A stretch of 64,000 bases of DNA from Eretmocerus hayati (taxonomy: Eukaryota; Arthropoda; Insecta; Hymenoptera; Aphelinidae). Shown here one piece after another: positions 41,912-53,180 of this stretch. The stretch is from contig CM056743.1 of assembly GCA_029851415.1 (NCBI GenBank), positions 94,152,501 to 94,216,500 on the forward strand, in the 5' to 3' direction. The notes below the pieces were generated by a model. It was not told where the DNA came from and made no database searches. It saw only the letters and a list, made by a program, of their open reading frames with translations. Position numbers and translations under genes: made by a program. Numbering within the stretch: position 1 is the stretch's first letter; each line of letters opens with the position of its first letter.

Positions 41912-44214
41912 TAATGAATCAATGATCATGTTTGGTGTACACGGGGGTAACCTACACATCCCTGACTTGAGGCATACAATTTTTGATCATATTGTCCCTT
42001 ATGAACTTGGAATAACAAACTCTGTGATTATCAGTTTTGCAAGGTCTGATTCATTTTTTATATTGCCATGGACCAGAGGTACAAAAAAATAGAACAGCAT
42101 GAGTGATGAAATCCAGTCATCACCAAATCTTTGAATCTTCAAATTGATAATGAGATACATGATACCATATTTGCCATTGTATAAGACACCCCTTTAGATA
42201 AGATGCACACATGGACAAGGCGCAATCTTCTTTATAGAAACGTAGGAAGCTCAAGGATGTTGGAATGAATACGATGAAATTCAAGAAAAGAGAATTTACA
42301 GTCTCTTCATATCGTTTACGAATCATGAGAAAATTTATCCTTGATCCAAAATAATCATAGTCTGTAAATATCGGCACTAGGTGTTGTTATGATTGATTTA
42401 GACTTTACCATAGATTTATTGTTGTTTTCCATAGAGTGAATATTGGACCTGCCAAAATATTGAGCACCCACTACTCAGGCATGCCCATAGCCAATTTTAG
42501 GTACACCTCATACAATTGCAAATACAGTATTCTTAAGCATTATGGTGATTGAAATGAATCATGATATGTTTTCAGTTATGATTTGCAAGATATTACTAGA
42601 ATTCTAATATTGTGATTGTTGTTGTCTACCTGTATGTGATATTATATGATTTATTCTCATACTTGGGGATGAGGAGCTCGTTGGAATGTTAAAGATAAAT
42701 TCAAATGAACAAAAACATCAAGAGTTGTGGAAAAGTCTCATTGAGAACTATTGGACTAGCACAACACTCTAGAGAGGGGCAAGTGAACTTGTCACATGTT
42801 AGTTTGATGATTATGCTGAAAAGTGTCTCTTTAATGGGATGTATTAAGGCCTATGTCAAGATTCTTGGCACATGAAAAAGGATGAATGAATGATTTTATG
42901 TTGCTGAGTACTACATAAATCAAACTTCTGTCACAACACCAGACACTTCATAGAATGTATAGCCTCATCAGTTGTCATCAAGCAATACATCAATGCCAGA
43001 GGCAGAAACTAGGAAGTGGAGCCTCAATGAATATCTGAAGTCTCATGATACCAATGAATAAGAGACTACAATACCCTAGGAAAGAGGATCCAATATGAGC
43101 TGATAAAAATCAATATCCTATTGACTCATGGCGTCATACTGTTGAATGTTCACTTTGACTGTAAATCTTTCATTAAGTAGATACCACTAGCCAACTTTGA
43201 CATCATCTACCTGTCAATTTGTTGTGCACTCGAATTTCAAGCAGACCCACCAAGATGGGATGGGAAGGTCAGTGCTGAGGATGTTTGATATGGGATACCC
43301 AGTATCCTATATTCTACACTGAATTTCACATGGCCCTAAAGTAATTTCAGCCAGGCAGTTGGTGGTCTAACAAGATTATTCAAATGACCATTGCAGATGC
43401 GGTGTGATCAACTCTTTTCCATCCCACAACAACTGTAAACACTGAATATTAATCATTGGTCAATATCTACTCGCAGTTGATCAATCGCAAAATGAAGAAG
43501 TCAGGAACGACTCTTGATATTCAGAATCATCAAGACCACCACAAGCAGAAGCGACAGATCTTAATAGAAAAGTCCGATTCTGAGGCATCAATAATAACCT
43601 GCACCATCCTGCACCCGATGAGCCTGACTTTTAGTTGGGGGTGACTTTTGCTTATGGTAGAGCTGTGAATGCTCGAGATAATTGTTCAGATGCCGGGCTT
43701 TCACCATGTTATTTGTTCGAGAAAATTGGAGCAGAATTAAACAAAGTCCATCCCTACCCCTCTCCATTTGGTGTACATTAGGGTGCTATTACATGGAGTC
43801 TGATGTTGTGGGGTACGTAATACCACACATGCGCAAAAGATGGACAGGTGGAAGCTGTGTTCAGAAAGTATCCAGGAAAAATCTGCAAAAATTGATGTCA
43901 ATAGATTTCACTTTTCTCCACCCGAATCTGCTATTTGTTTTATTTTCTCCACCTTAGTTTGTTTATAAAAAATTGTTGAACAACAGCTGACTTGTGAGCG
44001 CGATATCTCAATCCAGGAATTGACTCCAGCCTCCGGAGATATCTCAAATAATTCCTCCACGGCGATTTCAATCTCCTCCACTGTTACAATTACTGGAGCG
44101 TGATTAGTTCATTAGTAATCAATTGAAAACATGTTCGATGCTTTCGGAGCCTCCAGTGGGCATTGGCGGCATGTCTTCTTCTTCTTCTACTTTCTGGCCA
44201 TATCTTTCTGCTAC
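41912..44214. other. Non-coding or heavily decayed region
   Basis: Short frames only. Plus-strand fragments with coding-like composition at about 43130-43640 are broken by many stops and match nothing I recognise. GATATCTCAATCCAGGAATTGACTCC and GGAGATATCTCAAATAATTCCTCC near 44000-44060 form a small repeat. Confidence 0.4.
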
Positions 44215-44650
44215 TAAGCAGATTTGACTTTAGCCATTACACCAGTAGGTAAGGTTAAAACTGGTTGGTATAGTGGAGAGGACGGATGTCCTCAACTGGT
44301 AAACTGTTACCCAATCGGAGGAAGGGTATAAAGGAAAGGAAAATGGAAAATGTAGGATAGAATTAAGGGAAAAGGGATGAGTAGGAGTATGGAATCTGTA
44401 AATATAAAAAAAAAAGCAAAAAATCAGTATGAGAAAGAAGAACATGATTGTATACTATTCATCAGACAAGTAGAGAACAGGCTTTAAGAAAATTTGTAAT
44501 AAATTTGCATGGAGGCTTATTAGGATGTTTCAAGATATCTTTTAGATTGAATGGTCTTGAAACTTTGTATTTTTCCAAACATTTGATGAGAGTTTTTCTT
44601 TGTTCAGTGAATCTAGGACACACTCAAAGAATATGATGAATATCTTCCCA
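44215..44650 (-). mobile_element. LINE 3'-end fragment (RNase H tail and 3' region)
   Basis: On the minus strand 44650-44460 gives a broken frame with EDIHHIL, CPRF..QR and PFNLKDILKHPN..., the spacing typical of the C-terminus of I/R1-type LINE RNase H regions. A TGA stop, an A/T-rich region and a pyrimidine-rich 3' region follow, ending with TACTGGTGTAATGGCTAAAG near 44220. 5'-truncated and frame-shifted. Confidence 0.45.
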
Positions 44651-44651
44651 C

Positions 44652-44800
44652 GTAGCACCGTCCGTTTCAGGAACGTTTCTCTGAAGTTTCATTTGAAACC
44701 TTGAAACGTTTCATAAGAACGTTTCAGGGTGGTTTCGGAAACGTCTGAGAAACGTTTGAATGTCATATTTTTTGAAACATTCACAGCGATTTCGGAAACG
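44652..44800. repeat. GAAACGTTTC-rich repeat at the outer edge of the giant palindrome
   Basis: The motif GAAACGTTTC and close variants recur at least eight times between the LINE fragment and the left arm. The right counterpart, if present, lies beyond 64000. Confidence 0.5.
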
Positions 44801-44882
44801 TTTCGCCCATACCGAATTAGCCGGGATGCCCACCGCAGGACTGCGTGCAGCGGATCGGTCCTGAACGTTTCCGCCACGTTAC

Positions 44883-46040
44883 GAATGAAACCATTCTGGG
44901 GAAGGCCGTGCCCAGCGTTTCAGAAACGTTTCCTGCAGGCTTACTAACATTTGTGTACGTTCATTTCGAGCATTGCGGATTCATGGTTCGGGCTTCAATG
45001 ATTGGTACAAGATTTGTGTTCAAAAGTGACAATTTTATTTATATTATCTTATCGCATAGATATATAATTCCACTTAAAACCGAGTACCCAAAATACGATC
45101 GACCCAGCTTGCAGTGGGACATCTTACATTCATTCATATTATTATTCGATCCATCGGTTTCAAACACGCTTCCTTTTTATAAGTTGCCAACTCCATCAAT
45201 AATCGTTAAATGAATGACCAGCAAATTCTGGTAGATCAATGTTATTCTTCACATGTCTCTCTCTAGTCACCGATACGCCGATTGCGTAACTCCAACGCCA
45301 CTTGAGCTCATTTGTACTCGAGATCAGCATTTCGAATAATCTAGTGTATCAGAATAAACTGTTCTTCATCCAAGTAAGATGTTCTAGTGTGTGTACTTTT
45401 ATTACATGACATGTATCGCAAGATTCAGGATCACAAATTGGGTGTAACTTTTACATTAAGCAAGCATTTTCACCTAATTAATTGTCGTTCAAAATCACCC
45501 ATTTTTTATGCAAAACCACGTATACAAAATGCAGTTAAATTAATGCAAATAATATAATTTGATGTGTAAATTTGGAGGTAGCCACGGTTCCGAATCTCAA
45601 TCCTTGCAAAACACAGACATACATTCTGTAGCAAAGTGAAAATGGACGAGAGATTCTTTCGAGACTTGACTTTTCAATTTTTACCGATGAAAATTAATTT
45701 AATTTGAAGTTTCTAAATAATGTTTACATTTTTGTTATCAACAAAATACTGCAAAATTTGCCGTTTTTCGCCTACACCTCGAAATTGACCGCAGAAACGA
45801 GAAAATTGTCCAAATGAAAATTGTGCGATTTAATGCCATCTACAATATCACGCGATTGTTCACTCCATTTTCATCATAGTTAATGCAAAAATCACATTTG
45901 TCTATAACAAATCAGTACAAGTACTACAATAATGAAAATATTAACAGAATCAACATCTATACGTATGTAAACATTAATTTTGCAGAGAAAAGTATTCTTG
46001 CTATTTTTTCGTTGAATCGTAATTTGTCGACTTAGGGCTG
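44883..46040. other. Outer non-coding part of the left arm
   Basis: The frame at 44845-45213 recurs in the right arm (63974-63681) only because the arm is duplicated; it has no recognisable domain. 45230-46040 is AT-rich, without genes. The matching right segment is about 62840-63970. Confidence 0.5.
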
Positions 46041-46313
46041 GAAACATGTCACAGCCTTCACTTTTCCTCTTGAAAAAATTGACCAATCGTTTGGAATCGT
46101 GGGTATATCAGCAGCGGCAAATCCTGGGTATATTCCGTGTCAAAAGCTCATCCGCCTTTGTAGTAACCTCTTCGGTTTTTTCCACGTCCCTGTCCAATTT
46201 CGTCCATTTTTCTCGCAATTTCTATCCATCTGTTTCGAGCCTACTCGTTCTCAACCGCCTACTTGGGTACGTCCGTCAGCCATCTCATGCCAGCACGGGT
46301 GGGATCTGAAATG

Positions 46314-46490
46314 GTACATTACGCGTCGAGTGTTAGAAACATTTTTCCCTTCGGGAAACCGAGCTGGACGTGGGCGATGGCACCGTCCAGCTTGGTTTTT
46401 CCGAAGTAAAAATGTTTCCGCACGAGACGCGTATGCCGTTTTATACGTCTGTACGCAGAAACAAGCTGTTTCTACGTATGGACGTATAAA
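46314..46490. mobile_element. Double-hairpin insertion present only in the left arm
   Basis: The left arm reads GATCTGAAA, then about 177 extra bases, then TACAATTAAATCG; the right arm joins these directly. The insert has two hairpins: ACGCGTC...GAAACATTTTT with its complement up to 46438, and TATACGTC.GTACG.AGAAACA with its complement at about 46441-46489. It looks like a small foldback MITE. The target duplication is unclear because of the A-run. Confidence 0.65.
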
Positions 46491-46551
46491 TACAATTAAA
46501 TCGATTGTCAGTCAGCTCATTTCGAAAACTGTAATGCAGAGATCCCGGCGT

Positions 46552-46905
46552 CATCTTGCGGCCAAGTTTCTTTATTGTACATATGAAATCAATCGGACAA
46601 CAGAGGACGGAAAGCAATATTTACCCACGTACGAATACATTTTCTGGATATTTAAAAAAAAAGATCCATCAAGATCGGTGCAGAATTGCGCTTACGAAGT
46701 TGCAGGAAGAATTTTGGAGAATAGTAGGTACATTCCTGCAACTATGTGAGCTCAATTTTGCATCGACCTTGATGCAACTTTTTCTTCATCATGTTGCAGA
46801 AAAATTATCCGCATCTGGGTAAGTATCGCTTTCTGTTCGCCGTTGTCTGGTTGATTTTACATCTACAATAAAACAATTTCACCGCAAGATGGCGCCACGC
46901 ACACT
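46552..46905. repeat. Imperfect inner hairpin of the left arm
   Basis: CGGCCAAGTTTCTTTATTGTA and the following CGGACAACAGAGGACGGAAAGC at about 46559-46617 pair with GCTTTCTGTTCGCCGTTGTCTGG and TACAATAAAACAATTTCACCGC at about 46828-46888. A matching hairpin lies in the right arm at about 62170-62520. Confidence 0.55.
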
Positions 46906-46937
46906 GCTTTGAGCCTGCGGAGCGCCCTTAAGCTCGT

Positions 46938-47606
46938 TCACCGTCCTAATACCGGCTCGACATGGACTATGACCTCTGTAGTCGCCCCGAAATCTCCGTT
47001 GCATGGGACCACGAGTATGAAATCTCCCACGACGCGGCTGCTCCCATCGTCGTCGTCCGAGGCTTGGCATACTGTTGAGCGTACTCTTTCCTGGTTTGCG
47101 GTATTTGAGTCTCGGAGTGACATCGATGGCCCCGACCCCGTCAAGCTATCTGCCACTGGAAAGAAATTTACACGTCTGTTAGTCTCATACCAAAAATGCA
47201 CATCATTCCTCAATCGACAAATCATCTTCGCCCTCACCTCGATCGTGAACTTGAGTATCAGTTCCTCTTTTCGCCGACGCCAGCTCCGTTTCAGTGTTAT
47301 CGGCAGAAGAAAAATGCGACCCACAAACTCCCTGGTTTTTAACGTCGCTCCAATCGCTTGTCGAAGATCCAACACCAGAGTCAGAGCCACTATCCGAGAT
47401 CAATGCCACAAGGCCATCGCTATCATGCAACGGCTTCGAACCTCCATGTGGGTTGTGTACATGATGTAGTTCGTTTTTACCGTAGAAGGTTCGAGAATTT
47501 ATGCAACCCTCGCCACTCGCAGATGTACTGATCTCTCGGATAATGCCATCATCGTAGCCATGGAATTGTAACAACATCCACTTCCGCTTGAGCCCATCGT
47601 AAGTAC
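46938..47606 (-). CDS. Two-exon gene for an acidic protein, left-arm copy
   Basis: Exon 47606-47238 follows a CCCTCGCAG acceptor and ends at GAG/GTGAGG. The intron is 81 bases with an ACTAAC branch-like site and TTTCTTTCCAG. Exon 47156-46938 ends at a TGA. The protein from these exons (about 195 residues) begins KRKWMLLQFHGYDDG and has an acidic Ser-rich middle (SDSGSDSGVGSSTSDWSDV) and a C-terminus with QASDDDDGSS and LVVPCNGDFG. A further upstream exon is implied by the phase. No known domain is recognised. The right-arm copy keeps the same frames and splice sites, but many amino acids differ, so strong protein constraint is not shown. The gene lies beside the 724-base tandem array, whose unit resembles its 5' flank. 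Confidence 0.45.
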
Positions 47607-47759
47607 CTGCGAGGGAAGGAGTAAGACAAGAATTTCAGAATATTGGCGAAAAGGATGGACAGTTATTATTTCCGAGATATGAGTTCACTCGAGAAAATCT
47701 TCCAGGAGGAATACTCGAAATTATAGAAGAAACGAGCGTCTGACGAATGAACCGATGCA

Positions 47760-50460
47760 TATTATACAGATGAGGTTCACTTGACCACTTGGTACACCGC
47801 CTTGGGTGTTCTGACTCGTATTCTATTAATCATCCTCTTTTCCATTCATTTCGTGCAGTCAGGACACATCGATACAGTATCAATGAATAACATCACTCAA
47901 CGTTGCCGGAAAGCGTCCCTTCGCAAGATATTCGATTCTGAACGCCGCGTGCAAGTTCCATTATTAGTAGAGAGCCTTGCATTCGCCATCGACTCATCAA
48001 GGGTAGGACCCTACTGTCCCAAATAATAGTCAACTCATCGAAGAAATCATTCCAGAAAATCTTTGAGAAAAAAAAATCGAAATTATAGAAGAATGAGCAT
48101 CTGGCGAATAAGTGGATGCGTATTATACAAATGAGGTTTTCTCGATTACTTGGTACACTGCCTTGGGTGCTCTCACTCGTATTTCACCAATCATCCTCTC
48201 CTCCATTCATTCCGTACAGTCAGGACACATTGATACCGTATCAATCAATAACATTACTCTACGTTGCCGAAAAGCGTCCCCTCGCAAGATATTTAATCTC
48301 AATCGCCGCGTGCAAGTTCTATTTCTAGGAGCGAGTCTTGCATTTGCCATCGACTCATCAGGTGTAAGACTATACTGTCCCAAACAATAGTCAACTCATC
48401 GGACACATCCACAGAGAGGATCTTTGGAATGAAATTTTCAATATTACGAGAAAAAAACGAACGCGCGGTGAAAGAGCAGCAGTAAATTTTGCAGAAGAGG
48501 TTTTCTCGTTTTCTTGGTACAGATCACCGGGAACTTGTACTCAAATTCTATCAATCACTGATCTTCTCCATTCATTTCGTGGAGTCAGGACACATCAATA
48601 CCGTATGAATCAATAACATTATTCAACGTTGCTGAAAAGCGCCCCCTCGCAGGAAATTTGGTTTGAACCACGCGTATGAGCGCCATCCGTGTTGACGAGT
48701 CGTGGAATTGCGGTCAAATCACCAAGTGTAGGACCATACTATTACAAACAATGGTCAACTAGTCGAAGAAATCACTCGAGAAATTTTTTTAGAAATAAAA
48801 TCGAAATTATAGAAGAATGAGCATCTGGCGAATAAGTGGATGCGTATTATGCAAATGAGGTTCTCTCGATTACTTGGTACACTGCCTTGGGTGCTCTCAC
48901 TCGTATTTCACCAATCATCCTCTTCTCCATTCATTCCGTGCAGTCAGGACACATCGATACCGTATCAATCAATAACATTACCCTACGTTGCCGAAAAGCG
49001 TCCCCTCGCAAGATATTTAATCTCAATCGCCGCGTGCAAGTTCTATTTCTAGGAGAGAGTCTTGCATTTGCCATCGACTCATCAAGTGTAAGACTATACT
49101 GTCCCAAACAATAGTCAACTCATCGGACACATCCACAGAGAGGATCTTTGGAATGAAATTTTCAATATTACGAGAAAAAAACACACGCGCGGTGAGAGAG
49201 CAGCAGTAAATTTCGCAGAAGAGGTTTTCTCGTTTTCTTGGTACAGATAACCGGGAACTTGTACTCAAATTCTATCAATCACTGATCTTCTCCATTCATT
49301 TCGTGGAGTCAGGACACATCGATACCGTATGAATCAATAACATTATTCAACGTTGCCGAAAAGCGTCCCCTCGCAGGAAATTTGGTTTGAACCACGCGTA
49401 AGAGCGCCATCCGTGTTGACGAGTCGTGGAATCGCGGTTAAATCACCAAGTGTAGGACCATACTATTACGAACAATGGTCAACTCATCGAAAATTCATTC
49501 CAGAAAATCTTTGAGAAAAAAGAATCGAAATTATCGAAGAATGAGCATCTGGCGAATAAGTGGATGCGTATTATGCAAATGAGATTTTCTCGATTACTTG
49601 GTACACTGCCTTGGGTGCTCTCACTCGTATTTCACCAATCATCCTCTTCTCCATTCATTCCGTGCAGTCAGGACACATCGATACCGTATCAATCAATAAC
49701 ATTACCCTACGTTGCCGAAAAGCGTCCCCTCGCAAGATATTTAATCTCAATCGCCGCGTGCAAGTTCTATTTCTAGGAGAGAGTCTTGCATTTGCCATCG
49801 ACTCATCAAGTGTAAGACTATACTGTCCCAAACAATAGTCAACTCATCGGACACATCCACAGAGAGGATCTTTGGAATGAAATTTTCAATATTACGAGAA
49901 AAAAACGGACGCGCGGTGAAAGAGCAGCAGTAAATTTTGCAGAAGAGGTTTTCTCGTTTTCTTGGTACAGATTAACGGGAACTTGTACTCAAATTCTATC
50001 AATCACTGATCTTCTCCATTCATTTCGTGGAGTCAGGACACATCGATACCGTATGAATCAATAACATTATTCAACGTTGCTGAAAAGCGTCCCCTCGCAG
50101 GAAATTTGGTTTGAACCACGCGTATGAGCGCCATCCGTGTTGACGAGTCGTGGAATCGCGGTTAAATCACCAAGTGTAGGACCATACTATTACGAACAAT
50201 GGTCAACTCATCGAAAATTCATTCGAGAAAATCTTTGAGAACAAAAAATCAAAATTATAGAAGAATCGAGCGTCTGGCGGATAGGTGGATGCGTATTATG
50301 CAAATGAGGTTTTCCCGATTACCTGGTACACTGCCTTGGGTGCTCTTTTCATTTCATTCCGTGGAGTCAGGACACATCGATACCGTATAAATCAATAACA
50401 TTACTCAACGTTGCCGAAAAGCGTCCCCTCGCAGGAAATTTGGTTTGAACGGCATTGCCC
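47760..50460. repeat. Dimeric tandem array, left arm (about 724-base unit)
   Basis: Starts such as GAGCATCTGGCGAATAAGTG recur at about 48095, 48818 and 49542, with a variant near 50270, spacing 724-725. Each unit is itself two related halves of about 362 bases, marked by GTCAGGACACATCGATACCGTA and AAGCGTCCCCTCGCA twice per unit. This is a satellite-like higher-order pattern. The 92-codon frames in alternate halves (48112, 48836, 49560) come from the repeat. Confidence 0.85.
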
Positions 50461-50470
50461 CACTAATTCA

Positions 50471-50932
50471 TCACTCCGCACTTATCAACGCACAGCAGAA
50501 GTAACTAACTCGGACTATCTCACCTCCTGACTCAATGATCGCTCCCACTTTGACTCTCTCCGGATCTCCACCAGGCAGCTGTCGACAACGTGCTATCCTC
50601 ACCATCGCCTCAATTGGTGCTGAAGTCGGCATCGTCATGGATAGCGTTTCCTCGTTGATGAACCATTTCTCCAGAACAATCTCGACAACGCGGCCCCGGA
50701 TGCGAACAAGGAAAAATCGACTCATTCTGCGGCTCAACCCGTGATCAGAGGAATCTGCAGCAGTCGCAGTCCGTGATTGTGTATCCACACCAAATGCCTC
50801 AAGCACAACTGAAGTACTCCACGACGCACGTACATCCTGGTGGACGGTTGGCCACCCAAAAAAGTGGGGTATTCGGAAGAATATATGTATTCCAAAGGCC
50901 CGCCCAAATACTTCTAACGAATCACTGTGCAT
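50471..50932 (-). CDS. ORF of 153 codons, left arm (unknown function)
   Basis: This intact minus-strand frame begins at ATG 50932 and includes HIFFRIPHFFGWPTVHQDV, RFFLVRIRGRVVEIVLEKW and ARCRQLPGGDPERV. It has no recognisable domain and no obvious signal or membrane segment. The right-arm counterpart is broken by a stop and a frame change, so the ORF is either a relic or survives only on this side. Its promoter is not visible. I report it because its length and duplicated context stand out, with low confidence that it is a gene. Confidence 0.3.
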   Translation of the reverse strand: MHSDSLEVFGRAFGIHIFFRIPHFFGWPTVHQDVRASWSTSVVLEAFGVDTQSRTATAADSSDHGLSRRMSRFFLVRIRGRVVEIVLEKWFINEETLSMTMPTSAPIEAMVRIARCRQLPGGDPERVKVGAIIESGGEIVRVSYFCCALISAE

Positions 50933-51094
50933 CTTTCTAGGTGCGAGTTCCCACCACCAACATCACCACATGTTTTAACGGATACCGCGCCCCCTCCCCC
51001 CCCTCATTTTTCTCTTTCTCGAGGTTCCCTCTTTCGGCGCCAGACGGGTTCAGTGAACAGACCAATCTTGAAGTGTATCCAACCGGCGTACTGG

Positions 51095-51700
51095 ATGCAG
51101 ACAAAGGCCAACGACTGTCGATACCATCTTTGGAGAAAGCGACCGGCGCATAAAATTTTCCCCTTCGCCAGATGCCTGCAATCTGGAACTTTCATGAATT
51201 TGGGACCATGGATTGGTTATTGCTCACAAATAACCCATGTTATTTCGTGCAGAGTGAAGTATGTACATCACGCGGCCTATACTTCCTCATGCCGCAACCT
51301 ATGGCAGACCATGGTGACCTCTTTTAGAGTAATTGCACTCGAGAGTCGACACGTTAGCACTAACATAAACCGTGCAAAAAGTCAAATTTCTTCAGACTCA
51401 AAGACAGCGAGACCACCTGATCCAATGCCCAATCGAATCAAATATGGTATCAACTCTCGATCAGTCTTCGTCCATCCATTATCAGATGCACTTATTTTAG
51501 AATACACCCGAAGGTGCAAAAATCTTTCCTCCCCCCTAATCCGCGCTATCGGATCGTCTACTCATATTAGAGGAGTATATCGCGTGGTGAGCAGGAGAAA
51601 CCGATACTGCAGTACAGCATATTCACGCGTTGCGGCCTTCTTGATCTCCGATCGTCTCTGCAGCCTGGAATCTCTGTCAGCCCACTCACACCAGGTATAA
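51095..51700 (+). CDS. ORF of 201 codons, left arm (unknown function)
   Basis: The plus-strand frame is open from about 50927; the first in-frame ATG is 51095. The product is basic and Ser/Arg-rich, with NLGPWIGYCSQITHV, SSCRNLWQTMVT and a C-terminal SLESLSAHSHQV. It has no known domain. The right arm has the same sequence inverted (58654-58050), but split into two phases near 58343. A frame of this length in one arm only could be chance within a long repeat; a transcript would be needed to call it a gene. Confidence 0.3.
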   Translation: MQTKANDCRYHLWRKRPAHKIFPFARCLQSGTFMNLGPWIGYCSQITHVISCRVKYVHHAAYTSSCRNLWQTMVTSFRVIALESRHVSTNINRAKSQISSDSKTARPPDPMPNRIKYGINSRSVFVHPLSDALILEYTRRCKNLSSPLIRAIGSSTHIRGVYRVVSRRNRYCSTAYSRVAAFLISDRLCSLESLSAHSHQV

Positions 51701-53180
51701 CGGTAAGTCAGGATTATGACTTCGAGATCAATACAAAAAAACACACCGGAGTCGTTGTAAACACCAAATTACTTGATCATTTGTAAATCCGTCCCCTCGA
51801 AGCCTACCCGTAGCGACGCTCTCACTCGATGATCGTCTGTGCAGCCTGGACTCCCTTTCGGTCCCCTCACACTAACTCTAATGTGAGTTCTAATTAGCTC
51901 ACTGAGATCCACATAGGAAGACACGAGGGAGATCGTTAAAACATTGTCATAACCGATCGAATGCAAATCCGTTCCCTCGAAACTTCCGTTTGCGCCAATC
52001 TTACACGATGATTGTGTATCCTGCCTATTTTCTCTCTCGATCTGCTCACACTTGTTCCAGTGGTTGTTTGGGATCATGATAGAAATATGAACCCTGGAAA
52101 AAGAACGAGGCTCCGTATAGAGACGGGAATACTCGACCAAATGCGAATTCGTTCCTTCGATGCTTACGTGTCGCGCCAACCTTACTCGATGATCGAGTAT
52201 CCTGCCTGATTCCTCTTTTCATCTGCTCACACTAGTGGTAATGGTACTCCGTAATCGTGTGAGAAGACCGACACAGACAAGAGCACGGGGCTTCGTGTAC
52301 AAATATGAATACTTGAGCGAATATGAATCCGTCCCCTCGAAGCATACGCATTCGCGATTTCGGTGCAAACCAGAGAAAGCGGACGAAATGACGAATATAA
52401 CAGTTACGAGGCGCGCGCGACTTGTTCTACAAAATATGTTACTACCATTGAGGGTTTGTTGGCCCCATATCTAGTTCCGCCCCATTATTTCCGTTGAATC
52501 CTGACCTCTGATCCGATGTTGCGCATTCTTAAATCCAATGGTGCCAACTGCCTCAAGATTTCAAAGTTCCTGCGTTTGGTCGACACTTCTATATATCAGT
52601 TACTAGGCGCACGCGACTTCTTCTACGGAATATGTTACTACCATTGAGGGTCTGTTGGCCCCACATCTCATTTTGCCCTATTATTACTGTTGTTTCCTGA
52701 TCTTTGATTTGGTGTGGCGCATTTTTAAATCCAATGGCGCCAACGGCATCAAAATTGAAAATAGTCCGGATCTAGTCACTACTCGCGATCTAGCCGGGAA
52801 TCGCGGCGTAACTTTGCAGCCTGGAAATAACACTCGGTCCACCCACACTAGTGATAGTGGTTATTAAGAATTATGTTATCAAGATCAAAACCGAAGAATA
52901 ACGAGACTCCGTATAGAGATGGAAATACTCGACCAGATGCGAATCCGTCCCTCAAAGCTTACGTGTTGCGCCAACCTTACTCGATGATCGTGTATTCTGC
53001 CTGAAGTCTCTCTCGATACACTCACACTAGCATTAATGGTACTCCGTAACCGTGTTATGAAGACCAACACAGGAAAAAGCACGGAGCTTCGTGTACAAAT
53101 GGAAACTCGCGAGCAATTGTGAATCCGTCCCCTTGAAGCCTACGCGTTCGCGATCTACGAGGCGCGCGCGACTCGTTCTA
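51640..53180. repeat. Array of related units of about 180 bases, left arm
   Basis: Units share CGATGATCGTGTATTCTGCCTG-like, CTCACACTAG and GAATCCGTCCCCTCGAAGC strings at about 51650, 51830, 52005, 52190 and 52985. The third string also recurs near 53110. They are interleaved with the modules at 52437 and 52632. Inverted relatives fill about 56640-57960. Confidence 0.6.

Noticed and set aside
44845..45213. Conserved 122-codon ORF at the outer edge of the palindrome
   Set aside because: It recurs only because the arm is duplicated; no domain, and the N-terminal part runs into GAAACG repeat sequence.
48112..49838. Family of 92-codon genes in the left array
   Set aside because: Identical frames recur at the tandem period and only in alternate halves; they follow from repeat amplification and have no domain, signal or promoter.
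47760..50460. CRISPR array or other regular short-spaced repeats
   Set aside because: Units are about 362/724 bases with no short repeats separated by unique spacers, and the genome context is eukaryotic.
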